A DNA stretch of 64,000 bases from Nelumbo lutea. Lineage: Eukaryota; Streptophyta; Magnoliopsida; Proteales; Nelumbonaceae. The position numbers and the translations under genes were made by a program. Below the pieces are notes generated by a model. That model saw only the letters and a program-made list of their open reading frames with translations. It was not told the DNA's origin and did no database searches. The stretch's first letter is position 1; each line of letters starts with the position of its first letter. The stretch is taken from the NCBI GenBank assembly GCA_022828595.1, contig JAKGHH010000003.1, forward strand, positions 100,153,583 through 100,217,582, given 5' to 3'. Below, piece after piece: positions 38,101 through 50,100 of this stretch.

Positions 38101-41100
38101 TCATAAAGAGGGTCAACTTATCTTCCTGAGGCAATTAAGCCTCTCTTCTTGAATTCATGCCATGCTGAAGGAGGCGAGCAACAAGGTAGGATAGAGGTAG
38201 GGGTGCTCATGGTTCGGTTAACTGTGAGCCTTTTTTTGTAACCAAACCGGTACTACCGGTTTTTGGAAAACCGGCAACCGAAATGGAACCGAAGCCAATT
38301 GGTTAACCAGTTGACCAGTTTGGTTAACCGTCGGTTCGGTTCGTCGGTTTTTTGGTTTTATAATTTTTACAATATATATTATAAATATATATTTATGTAT
38401 ATATAAAATGCATATTTATTAATTTATAATATATAAAAAATAAAAAATATATAATATACATAAATATTTATAAAATATATAGAAATATATATATACTGGT
38501 CGATTCGGTTAACCGCCGGTTTTCTATATTGGTTAACCGAAACCGAACTGGTACCTTTGGTTTTTTAAAACACCGAACTGACCGGTTTGGTTAACCGATT
38601 TTTCTGTTCAGTTTCTGTCAGTTTTTTTGGTCGGTTCAGTTTTTTTTTCTCACCCTAGGTAGAGGGCCTTGACCTCCACTTGATCTCTTCTTTCAAAATG
38701 CTGATGAAGCAGCTGAGAAGTGTTGATTCTGGCCAACCTTGTACCCTCGTTAAGAGTTTCTCAAACTCGATATGTTAATCTTTTACAGATTCAGTTAGCT
38801 TCAGCTTTGATAGGATTGTCATAACCATCAAATCTGGCAGGTCCAAATCGTTTACATAGGGAAGTCAGCCTAAGATACCTGAGGGTGTGATCTGTGGAAT
38901 CATTGGAACCACAGTATTGCCTCTCCTTCCAATGGAACAAGGCTATGGAGACCCTTTGGTGGCTAGGTATTTTGTGAGATTCAAAGAATTTCTCAGCTGT
39001 AAAAATCCAAGGTATGTGGTCTTCACCTGAATAATTTGGGAAGTTGAGCTTGGCTGTTCCCAGTGGTTGCTCCCATGCCACGTCCGTTTCCTTTTAGTCT
39101 CAGCTGGTTCCTTCTTGCCCACTTTTGCAGTTCCCTCTGGAGTTCTTCCATTACTGCCGCTAGAGATTGTTTGATGATTTGATCTCTTGCAAATCTCCAG
39201 TTACTTTGTGTAGCCGAATCTCCATGCGATCTACTTGTTCGTCGACAGTCTCAGACCTGGTACTCGGCATTCTGCTGTTATTCTTCAAAAACATCAGAGC
39301 TATGATACCAAAATGTTGGGTTACTGCCCAACATCAAGCTTCCCTTCAAAGGTGAAGCTACCTCCCGAGTCTAAAGATAGATGAGAGAGAGAGAGAAAAG
39401 GGAAAGAATTCAGTAAGGACCTGTTCGTTTGCTCTGATGTCTGACATCTGAAAGTGCAATGATTACATTAAGAGGTATATTGGTATTGGTGAATTTTTCT
39501 TTCCTCTGAACTCTGAATGAAGAGAATGTTGTTCTGAATTCTGAAAATTGTCAAATGTTCATTTTAACCCCATATATTAGAATTTTTGTTTGTGTTTTGG
39601 GGGTATTATTATTATTAGAAAACAAAAAGTTGTAAGGTTCCACACTTCCACTTTAAGAGATAAGAGATAAGAGGAAACAAACACTCATTTTCCTCTTAAA
39701 GTTATAAAATTCCTCTTAAGAGACAAGAGGTAAGAGGAAACGAACAGGCCCTAAGTCTCATATATACCTTCTCAGATTACAGAGTTTCTTTTATATTGTT
39801 CATCGACTTGTAATAGTTCTGTGACAGATTATTACAACTTACCATAACTGTTTGCCACTTGAATTCTTGATCTGTTACATTTAACTGAATCTTGATTCTT
39901 GACTACTTGTGCTTGGCCGTCCTTGGGGCTGAGTTGGCTTATTCCTCTTCCATCTAGAATATACCTTCAGCCTATTATCTTGGCTCTCTGGGTCCCTAAT
40001 AACGATTGTGTGAATTCCGAGATAAGGTAGGGAGAATCAGGAGTGGTATGACAGCTGGATTTGGAGAAAGCTTATGATCATGTCCAGTGGGATTTCATGG
40101 ACCACCTCTAGAAAATGGGATTTGGCTCGAAGTTGAGAAAGTGGATAGTGAGATGCATATCCACCATAATGTTTGTTGTCATGATAAATGGTGCACTGGA
40201 GGCATATTTCATTGAGAGGTGGATTAGGTAGGGCAATCCGCTCTTGCTCTTCCTCTTTATCATTATAGCTGAACCCCTAATCAGATTGATCTCCAAAGAA
40301 GAAATGGGAGGCTACATTAAAGGTTTCATGATAAGTAGCGGCATCCCATCAATAGCTTTATTGCAATTTGTTGACTTGACAATTTGGTCATTTTAACACA
40401 TTTCACCACTAGGACTATTTTTTTACACTGTTTATTGATTTGGAGTAGTATTTCTAAAACTGACTTGAAAATGGAACTGCTTTTCTGTCTTGGTGTCATG
40501 TCAGTTGTTTAATTGTCTAGGTCAAATGGATCAACCTATAATGCATAACTTATAAACATTATGAAGAGAAAGGCCCATGGGCAGAGAGACAACTCCCTAG
40601 CCAGCAATATTGGAAAAGGAACCATTAGCATGCTTAACTTTATCTCCACCAGAAAGTAAACAGTATGAAGAGAAAAGGATAGATTTACCAGTCATGTGAT
40701 TGGCTGCTTCTTAATCAAGGATCCAAGGAGACTTGGAATGGAGGAAACATGGTGCGCATGGGCTTGGTTGCTTGAATTTGCAGCATATGATGTAGAATGT
40801 TTGGTAGTAGGCTGCCCTTGGGATGGGGTACTTTGGCTCAACTGTTGATAGCTTTCTTAGGCAGGTGTGGAGGCAACATTAGCTCCATTGAACTTCTTCC
40901 ATTTCCCTGGGACTTCTTGGGCTTACCAACCAAGTCCCAACAACTCTCCTTTGTATGTCTATACCGTTTGCAATGACTGCACCATAACTTGTCCTTATCA
41001 TCATCTGGCTGCCTCTGTCCATCACCCTTCTTACCTTAAATTTTGGATAATAGTACAACCTACTCCCCTAAAGAAGGATTCATAACTATTGACAGGTGTA

Positions 41101-44100
41101 TTATATGTACTGTACGCAGGTTTAGTGCCCACAAGGGTATTTTTGTAATTTTGTAGTCCTTTTGTGTTGTACGGCCAGTATAGTATAAATACAAATGCTT
41201 CACTCGCATGAAGTAGTTCTTTTGAGGCCTTAAGTCTGCAGCCTCTTCTCTCTTCTTCTTTTCTGCTCAACATGGTATCAGAGCAGGACCGACTAGACCT
41301 GGAAAACAACCAGCTGAGGTCTCTCTTCACTGCTGCGTAGGAGCTATTGGTCCTGATGCTCAAAGACAAGGAAGAGGAAGCATTCTCTAATGCTGTGATT
41401 AGTCTCCTCTGCCGAGTATGGTTCAGCTACAAGAGAGCTGACAGTTCAACTTCCTAGCGCAGAAAAGAGTTCTGTTACATGTTTTCTGGGGTTGCTCGGC
41501 TAAGAAGACTGGAAAAACATCCTAGATGTACAAATAAGGGTTCTGGCCTGCAGAGAAGATTGGGTCCATGAGTGTACTGCCTATTCACAGTTCGGGTGAT
41601 CTGGGTACTGAACTGAAGTTTCTCTGTTTATGGTTCTCTTCTTGCCCTCTTTCGATGGACTGTTAATGTCCTAAAATCTGAGTAGGGACTGTTCGTTTTT
41701 TTTTTCTCCCTCCTTCGACTGTGTGCTGCTCTATTCAGCTCTCTAAGGGACTGTTGTTGAACCCTAAACCCTAAGTGATTGTTCGGCTGCCCTGGAAAGT
41801 GGATATCAGCTGATTAGGTGTGGTGAACCACCACTTGTATTGCTGTATTGCTGTTCCTACTGAAAAGCTGCATGAAAGTTGTAAAGTTGTAGGTCATTTA
41901 GACCTGGTTAACTGCAAGTGCAGTGTTCGTGTGTTGTTTTGTGGACTCCTACAAAGGGTAGGTCATACAAACTAGTACTGCAGTTGCAATGTTTGTGTTT
42001 AGTTCTCTGTGAAACCGAAAATCATCAAGTGTCTAGTTGTGGACTGTAACAGCTCTGTAAGGCAGTGTGCCTTTGTTTTGAGTACTTCTAAACCTAGAAT
42101 CATGAATAAGGAAAGATTGTGGTGCACTAATTGTCAGAAGCCCCGGCACACCAAAGATACTTGTTGGGATCTCCATGGGAAACCAAAGTGGGCTCAGGAT
42201 TTACCTAAGAAGCAAGGCTCAGATGTAATTAGAAGACCCAGGCAACAAGGTATCAAGAAATAGCACATGGACAATATGGTTACTCGGGAGAATCAGTCCT
42301 CCACTTCTACTGTGACTCAAACACCACATAGCCAACACAACTACTGTGACCATTTGGAGCTTTATGGTAGAGCAATTCGCTAGATGGATGCTCCTCCCAC
42401 CACCTCTTTTGCATCCATATCAGGTAATCCTGCCACATCTTTCCATGCCTCTTCACACAACCTTGACTCTCCATGGATCATCGATTCTGGAGCGTCAAAA
42501 CACATGACTAGTATGTCCTCTTACTTTCAATCTTATCACCCTCTTTCCGGAAGAGGTAAAGTGAGACTAGTTGATGGATCATCTTCCATAGCTGGTCAAG
42601 GAACTCTCTTTCTTCCCCTCGGTCTTACTCTTTCTGATGTTCTTCATGTTCCAAAATTCCCTATGAATTTGTTCTCAGTCAGTAGTGTTACAAATTCCTT
42701 AAACTGTTCTGTGACTTTTTTCCCTACCCATTGTGTGATTCGGGATCTGGCCTCGGGGAGGACGATTGGTAGGGGACGTATGGTTGATGGACTCTACATG
42801 CTGGAGAATACGACTGGCCTTCATGTTATAGAGTATGAGTCAATTCAAAAAGAGTAAAATGTACTCGTGGCACTGTCGTCTGGGTCATTTGTCTTTTGAG
42901 ACCTTGAAATTGGTTTTCCTAGAACTGTGTAAGTCAATGTTTGTTTCTAATTTTTCTTCTCAAACGTGTCAGTTAAGCAAGCATTGTAGAACTCAATTTC
43001 CTCAAAGAAATATTAAATCTGAGTTTCCTTTTCACATTGTGCATTCTGATGTGTGGGGCCCTGTTACTTTACCTTCTGAGAGTGGCTACAAGTACTTCAT
43101 TGCCTTCATTGATGATTATTCCAGATATACTTGGGTATATCCAATGCGAATCCGTGAGGAAGTACCAAAAATTATCCAAGATTTTCAGCGGATGGTCTTC
43201 ACCCAATTTTAGATCGAGATTCAAATATTTCAGTCAGACAATGCAAAAGAGTTTTTTCATAGTGACCTCACGGAGTTCTTTGCTTCACATGGCTCTCTTC
43301 ATCGGAGCTCTTGTGCCTGTACGCCATAACAAAATTGTGTGGCTGAACGGAAGAACCGACACCTCTTTGAAGTGGCACGGGGTTTACTACTCCACATGAA
43401 TGTTCCCAAACGTTTTTGGCTTGAGGCTGTCTTCTATTCTACATACCTCATTAACCGAATGCCCTCTCGTTGGATAGAGTACAAAGCCCCACATCGGCTT
43501 CTCTTTCCTAAGGCCCCTCTTCTTTCTATCCTTCCTCGTGTTTTTGGTTGTCGGTTCTTTGTCCAAAACCTTTCTCCCACCCGGGGGAAATTGGACTCTC
43601 GTGCTATCCCGTGCATATTTCTTGGCTACTCATTCTCTCAGAAAGGGTATCATTGCTTTGATCATATTTCTCGGAGATTCTATGTCTCCATGGATGTTAC
43701 CTTCTTTGAAGATGAGTCATTCTTTCCTGTTTCTCCTCAGGGGGAGTGTAGGCATGAGGAGAAACTGGTTCAGCTTCCTCCTCTTCCTAATCCTTCTCCT
43801 TCCCCCCTTCTCTTCCTCCTCTTCCTAATCCTTCTTCTTCTCCACCTTCTCTTCTTGATCCTCCACCTTTCCGTGTCTTTTCTCGTCGTCATAAAGGCCA
43901 ACCAAGTTCAAGAGCTGTGGAGAATTCAGAAGTTGTACCTCAAGTGCCATCAAACTCCTCGGGGGAAGATCATACTTTCTCAGTAACTTGACTCCCCATG
44001 ATAGTCCTGACCTCCCTGTTGCTAATGATCTTGACCTTCATATTGCTCACAGGAAAGGTGTTAGGTTGTGCACCACTAAACACCCCATTTCCAACTTTGT

Positions 44101-47100
44101 CTCCTATGAGAACATCTCACCTTCATTTCGTGCCTTCCTTACCTCCATTGACAGTATCCCTATTCCCAAGAATGTGGCTGAAGCTCTCTCAGTACCAGAA
44201 TGGACAAATGCCATGAAGGAAGAAATTGATACTCTTCATAAGAATGGAATGTGGGAACTTGTTGATCTCCCTAAGGGTAAGGTTCCAGTTGGATGTAAAT
44301 GGGTGTTCACTATTAAGCATGAGGCTGATGGAACTGTGCAGAGGTATAAAGCTCGTTTAGTGGCAAAGGGTTTTACTCAAGTATATGGAGTTGATTATGC
44401 AGAAACCTTTGCCCCTGTTGCCAAAATGAATTCTATTAGAGTACTTTTCTCTCTTGCTGCAAATTTGAATTGGGATCTATATTAGCTCGACATCAAGAAT
44501 GCCTTCTTGAATGGTGACCTTGCAGAGGAAGTTTATATGGTTCAACCCCTCGGTTTTTTGGCTCAAGGAAGTGAACAAAAAGTGTGCAAGTTAAAGAAGT
44601 CTTTATATGGGCCGAAACAATCACCAAGAGCTTGGTTTAGTAGATTTCATACTACGGTTCAGCAGAGGAGATACAAGCAATGTCAGTCAGATTACACACT
44701 GTTTGTAAAAAGGGTAGAAGGTAAAATGGCTGCCCTAATAGTATATGTGGATGACATAATTGTTACTGGTGATTGGGAGGATGAAATTCAAAGTTTGAAG
44801 GGCTTCCTTGCCACTCAGTTCGAACTGAAAGATCTAGGACCCGCCAAATACTTCCTTGGAATTGAGGTTGCCCTATCAAAAAAGGGTATCTTCATCTCCC
44901 AAAGGAAATATGTCCTAAACTTGCTTAAGGACACTGGAAAGATTGGGGTTAAACTAGCTGACTCTCCCATTGACCCCAACCATAAGTTAAGTGACAGCCA
45001 AGGTGAACCTCTTAAGGATGTGAAGAAATTTCAGAGGCTTGTAGGAAGATTGTTGTACCTCTCTATGACTCGTCCAGACATAGCATATGTTGTTGGTGTC
45101 CTCAGCCAGTTCATGCATGCACCTAGGTTCACTCATCTTGAAGCAACGGAGAGAATACTACGGTATCTTAAGAAGTTCCCGGGTGCTGGCTTACTATTCC
45201 AGAAACATGGACATTTGAGAGTTGAAATTTACACAGATGCGGATTGGGATGGATCTCAAAGTGACAGAAGGTCTACTAGTGGTTACTGCACCTTTGTTGG
45301 AGGGAACCTTGTTACTTGGAGGAGTAAGAAGCAAACCGTGGTAGCTAGATCTAGTGCTGAAGCTGTGTACCGTGCAATGGCATACGAAGTAGCCGAAGGT
45401 ATGTGGATAAAGAATCTATTGGGAGAGTTAGGTTTTCCAGTTGACAAACCCATGACTCTTCTCTGTGACAACAAGGCAGCTATAAGTATCGCTGCCAACC
45501 CGGTACTACATGATAGAACAAAGCACATTGAAGTTGACAAGCACTTTATTAGAGAGAAAATCATCGCAGGCGAAGTATGCTCTCCATACATCAGCTTTGA
45601 AGACCAACTAGCAGACATCTTTACAAAAGGCCTAAATCATTCCTGACACGAAGGTCTCTGTGACAAGTTGGGCATGATTGATATTTATGCTCCAACTTGA
45701 GGGGGAGTGTTGACAGGTGTATTATATGTACTGTACGCAGGTTTAGTGCTTGCAGGGGTATTTTTGTAATTTTGTAGTCCTTTTGTGTTGTACGGCCAGT
45801 ATAGTAAAAATACAAATGCTTCACTTGCATGAAGCAGTTCTTTTGAGGCCTTAAGTCTGCAGCCTCTTCCCTCTTCTTCTTCTTCTTCTTCTTCTTCTTC
45901 TTCTTCTTTTCTGCTCAACAATAACCATCCTCCTACTTTCCTCTAATTGAGCTAAAGCATGCACTTCTTGAAGACCTGGTAGTTCTTTTCCACCCAAGAT
46001 CTGAATGTGTAGAGGCTCATAGATTGAATTCAGACTTGCCAAGAAAGAAAATACACATTGTTGTGACACCAACTTTCTATAGGCTGCAAAAGTCTTGTTT
46101 CGTTGTTTGAGTACTCAACTTTGAGTTGATAGACTTTGTGCAAAATGCCTCTGTTCTGAGTATGTTGCCTTAGCATGCTCCCAAATTTCCTTGGCAGTGT
46201 CATCCCACATAAAGTTCTTCCTGAGAGCATGTTGAATGGTGGAGACAAGCCAAGACCTTATTGTGTAATTTTCTTGCCCCCGCTTTTCATGATCAGTCCC
46301 ATCAGCAGCAGGTTCTTTAGTTTTTCCAGTGAGATATCCCTGGAAAATATCCCAACTTTCCCTTTCCTCCAACAAACATTTTCACAGCCTTGCACCACTC
46401 CAAGTAGTTGACACCATCAAGAGGAACAATAGAGATTGGAAAACTCATATTGTCCATACTACTGCCAGGTAGGGACTGACTTCCTAAGGAAATTGAGGTG
46501 GCTGAACTCTCTGAAGACATTATTTTAGACACAAAAAATCACCCTAACACACTGCTGGAAATTCCCGACAACAATTGCAGCAACACAAGATGGTAGACTT
46601 CCTTCACACACCACTAGCAGCCCCATGACTGCAAAGGTAAATAGTTGAGACTCTAGCAACAGTACTGTATCACTCAGATCACAACTGGTCCACAAAATCA
46701 TCAATGCAGCAAACAGTTGCAAGTCATCTACCATGGCTTATGAATCTCTAAAGCTGTAACATCAACCAACCCAGTCTGCTGTAACCAACTATCTCCTTTC
46801 AATGGTCAAGAACTGATCTAATCTAGCAGAGATAATACATCCCCACATAGACAAAGTGATCACAGCACTTACTAGGGACTTCTTAAGGAATGGGAGCTGA
46901 CTTATGGGTCACCATGACATTGATTTGATCACTACCAACAGAAAATGGAAACAGATCAGCCTCTTACATGTTCTGGTCACTTGATACAGGGATAAACCTT
47001 CTCCTACAACCAAGGAAGAATAAAGAATAACAAACCAAGTGGTATAATCAGATCTGGAAGTAGTTGCTTCTGTCCTTGCAGATTTCTTGTAGTAAGAGCT

Positions 47101-50100
47101 TGTTAAGAGGAGAAAAGGTCTTATCTGTGACTGATGGTGCTCTGGTACCATGTTATCTTTCAAGAAGACAGTAGAAGAGAAAGAGTTGCAAAGAGAAGAA
47201 GAGAGATATGAACAGATAATAGAATGAGGAGAATTTTAGGTATGCGTGTGGCAGTGTCCCCACAACCCTTTTATATTGACAAACATAGTAAATGATAAAA
47301 TGACATCACTGCCCTTACGTCTAATACAATGAATCTCACAACAACCATCGCTAGTGAGCAATACCGGGGGCACTTATTCTCAATCTCAATCCCTCCTTCC
47401 AGGGTGCATCCTGGAACTTGAATCCTAAATGAAAACATGGGACAGAAGCATGCATATAAGGCTTTTGAAGAATCTAGTATCCAGTGTAATATCTAATTCA
47501 TCTTTAGTCTATCTATTTAAAACAACTTTATCTCTACATTCTTTTTCCAATAATGACCTATATTTGTTTCAGAAGTAGTATACTCTTCAATAGGCAACTT
47601 ATATTTTTGTTTCAGAAGGTGTATGCTATTTATGCTGTAGGCAATTTATTTCTAGGTCCATTACCCAGTGTTTGTTCACACTATCTGGGTGCTTGGGAGG
47701 GGTGCACTGGATATGGACCTAACCTTTGGCATTTTTTTGCACAAAGTGGCTGCTCTCAGACTTGAATCCACATTCTTATTCTTTTCAGCCTGGGATTTTA
47801 CCATTGCACTAAGAAGTGACCCTCATTTAGTGTCTGAATATTATTAAGTTTGTTCATCAGTCTGGTACTTTTACCCAAATGGTAAGAACCTTTACATACT
47901 GCAGTTTCTTTCTTGGAAGGTAAAGTAGCTAAAGTTTGGTTGGATGAGTTTACTTCCCATGGAAAGTGTTTTCTTTTTCAGCTATAATAAATAATAGACA
48001 ATTCCTTGCAATTCTATATTTGGGTCTTGAGGATTATTAATTATATATATACTTTTTACAGCCACTGGCAGATGCTTATGGGCTACTCATGCATAGGAAT
48101 GGTCAGTGGGAGTGGACACTTGCACCTGGGGTGTCTCCTTCCCCAAGGTACCAACATGCTGCGGTAAGTGATGGCTATAAAACTAGGTTTTCTTTTTTTC
48201 TTTTTTACATTGTTGCTAAATATAGTTGTACAATTTTAAATGCAAGGCCTCTTTTTGATATTTGAGGCTAAATGCTCCCTATTGACATATTTAGGATCAT
48301 GCATTATTGTACATGGTGTTGTCAGTTGGCCCATTGCATTAACATGTTAGTTTGTTTTCTTTTTTTTTAATCTTTTTCCTTGAGCAATGCAACCTGCTGT
48401 TTCTGGTTAATAGGTCTTTGTTGGAGCTCGATTGCATATTACTGGAGGTGCACTGAGGGGAGGACGATCAGTTGAAGGTGAAGCTGCTATTGCAGGTAAG
48501 TAATCTGTTCTCTTTTTGCTACCTCAGCACTCTCGAGTTTCATAGTCCATTACTGTGAATCATAATTCTTCTTCTTCTAAATATTATTTTATTTTCCTTT
48601 TTAAGTGTTGGACACTGCTGCTGGAATATGGCTGGATAGAAATGGGATTGTGACTTCCTCCAGGACAGGCAAACCTCCAAATGAGTATGATGCTTCCTTG
48701 GAGCTTATGCGCCGTTGCCGCCATGCATCTGCATCAGTAGGTGTTAGGGTATATATTTATGGTGGTCTTAGAGGAGGTAAATACTATGCAGCAACGTAGT
48801 TAAGTTTTTTTTTTTTAATTTCTCTGAAATAACTGGAATATGCTGGTATCCTTCTAATATGGAGTTGTCAGATACTAAATATAGGCTGCAGATGCACCCA
48901 AATTACTGACTTCTGCAGCTTTTTGTGTTGAAGATTCTCTTAGTTTTTTAACAAAAAATCTCATTACACACACATAGACACTCAAACTCAACTAGTCAGC
49001 TCTTTTTTTTTGGTGGGGGGGGGAGAGAGATAAACTCAACTCAGCCTCAATCCCAACTATTTGGGTTGTCTACATGTGTCCTGTCCCACCATTTTCATCT
49101 TTCTAGAGTCATGTTTTCTGTGAAGTTGTAAGTTCTTGAGTCCTTTCCTTATCATTTGAGGTAATGTTTTCCTTGGTCTTCCCTTGCTTTTTAGGTCTCT
49201 TTTACTTGTACTAAATCACTTGCTAGTGCAATCATTAGTCTTCTGTCCACTTAACAAACCATCTCACTCATCTAAATCAGCTCTAATATGCTGATATCTG
49301 ATTTTTTTCCTTTTTAGTCTTGCCATTCATCCATCTCAACATCCTTATTTTAGCAATACTCAGTTTTTGAATATGTTTTCAATTGTCCAATACTCTGTCC
49401 ATCTTGTAGAATTTTCATTTCGGTCTCATTTGCTTCCAACCAGACAGCGTATAGGACTCACCTCTCCAGTTCAACTAGTGGACATTTACCCTATTATATT
49501 TGCAAGCTTGATGTTTGGTTTATGGCATTAGTATAGTTTCTAGTACTAAACAAAATGAGAAAAAAAGGATCTTGTACACCATGTATACAATTAATGAAGG
49601 CACATAAATAAGGAAAGAATCCATGGACCAGCAGTTCTGAAAGTTCTAGGACCTCTTACCTATCTGACATCACAGTTCTAAAATCCAGTTATGAAATGCT
49701 AAAAAATATAAGCCTTTTTCTATTCAGGATCCAATTCCAGGGGAAAAAATTAAGAGGAAGTAATTAAGTAAAGCAGCTATGGGTGGGCCTCATCTGTTTA
49801 GAGGTAGGAAAAATCCACCCTCAAATTCAACTTACAAGCTCTCTACCATCAAGTGGTTATATTAGTTGTCCAAAAACCCTGTAAGAGCTCCAATCTGCAG
49901 ACTTCATCCCTGGCCTAGCAAGATCATCAGAACATACAATGGTCGGTTGGTATTGGTAACCTGTTGAACAAGATGTTCAAATCAATTGCGACTGATTCAT
50001 GCTATTAGATCTTTAGCGTCGTATTCTAACACATATATCTTATTAAATAACTGCTGTACTATGCCGATATCATGCAGTGCTCTTAACCTCGCTGTTAGCC

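Larger units (their letters stand above)
38100..39970 (-). mobile_element. Ty3/Gypsy gag remnant with LTR part
   Basis: On the minus strand 39081-38791 encodes [36 protein letters not shown] and LCKRFGP, the conserved core of Gypsy Gag. A CTATCAG-like PBS region (near 39300) and LTR-like sequence (39360-39960) lie on its upstream side. Two MITEs are inserted (38198-38657 and 39417-39751). Pol is absent. Confidence 0.7.
41087..45920 (+). mobile_element. Complete Copia element with two LTRs and 5-bp target duplication
   Basis: The LTRs (41087-41272 and 45708-45920) flank primer site, zinc knuckle, protease, integrase, reverse transcriptase and RNase H in Copia order. ATAAC stands on both sides (41082-41086, 45921-45925). 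The element is nested in gag of an antisense Copia. It is inactive: in-frame stops occur at 43210, near 43308 and 44483, plus a frame change near 42840. The usual N-terminal Gag domain is not recognisable between 41285 and 42100. LTR differences (about 9 substitutions in 186 aligned bases, mostly transitions) indicate an old but not ancient insertion. Confidence 0.92.
40575..47343 (-). mobile_element. Outer antisense Copia (5' half), split by a younger Copia
   Basis: The minus-strand 5' LTR is 47151-47343 (TGTTGTGAG to AAGATAACA), followed by the PBS TGGTACCAGAGC (47150-47139). Gag follows with [13 protein letters not shown] (about 46430) and [15 protein letters not shown] (46240). The insertion 41087-45920 interrupts Gag. 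Beyond it a zinc knuckle [15 protein letters not shown] (about 40985-40940) and protease remnant [13 protein letters not shown] (40690) continue, with stops. Pol and 3' LTR are absent, so it is truncated at about 40575. Confidence 0.8.

Noticed and set aside
43770..43870. Pro/Ser/Leu-rich tract in the nested Copia as a distinct domain
   Set aside because: Simple CTTCCTCC-type repeats; the same spacer between integrase and RT is variable in Copia elements.
45283..45618. 111-residue minus-strand frame in Copia RNase H
   Set aside because: Shadow of the Copia RNase H frame on the other strand.
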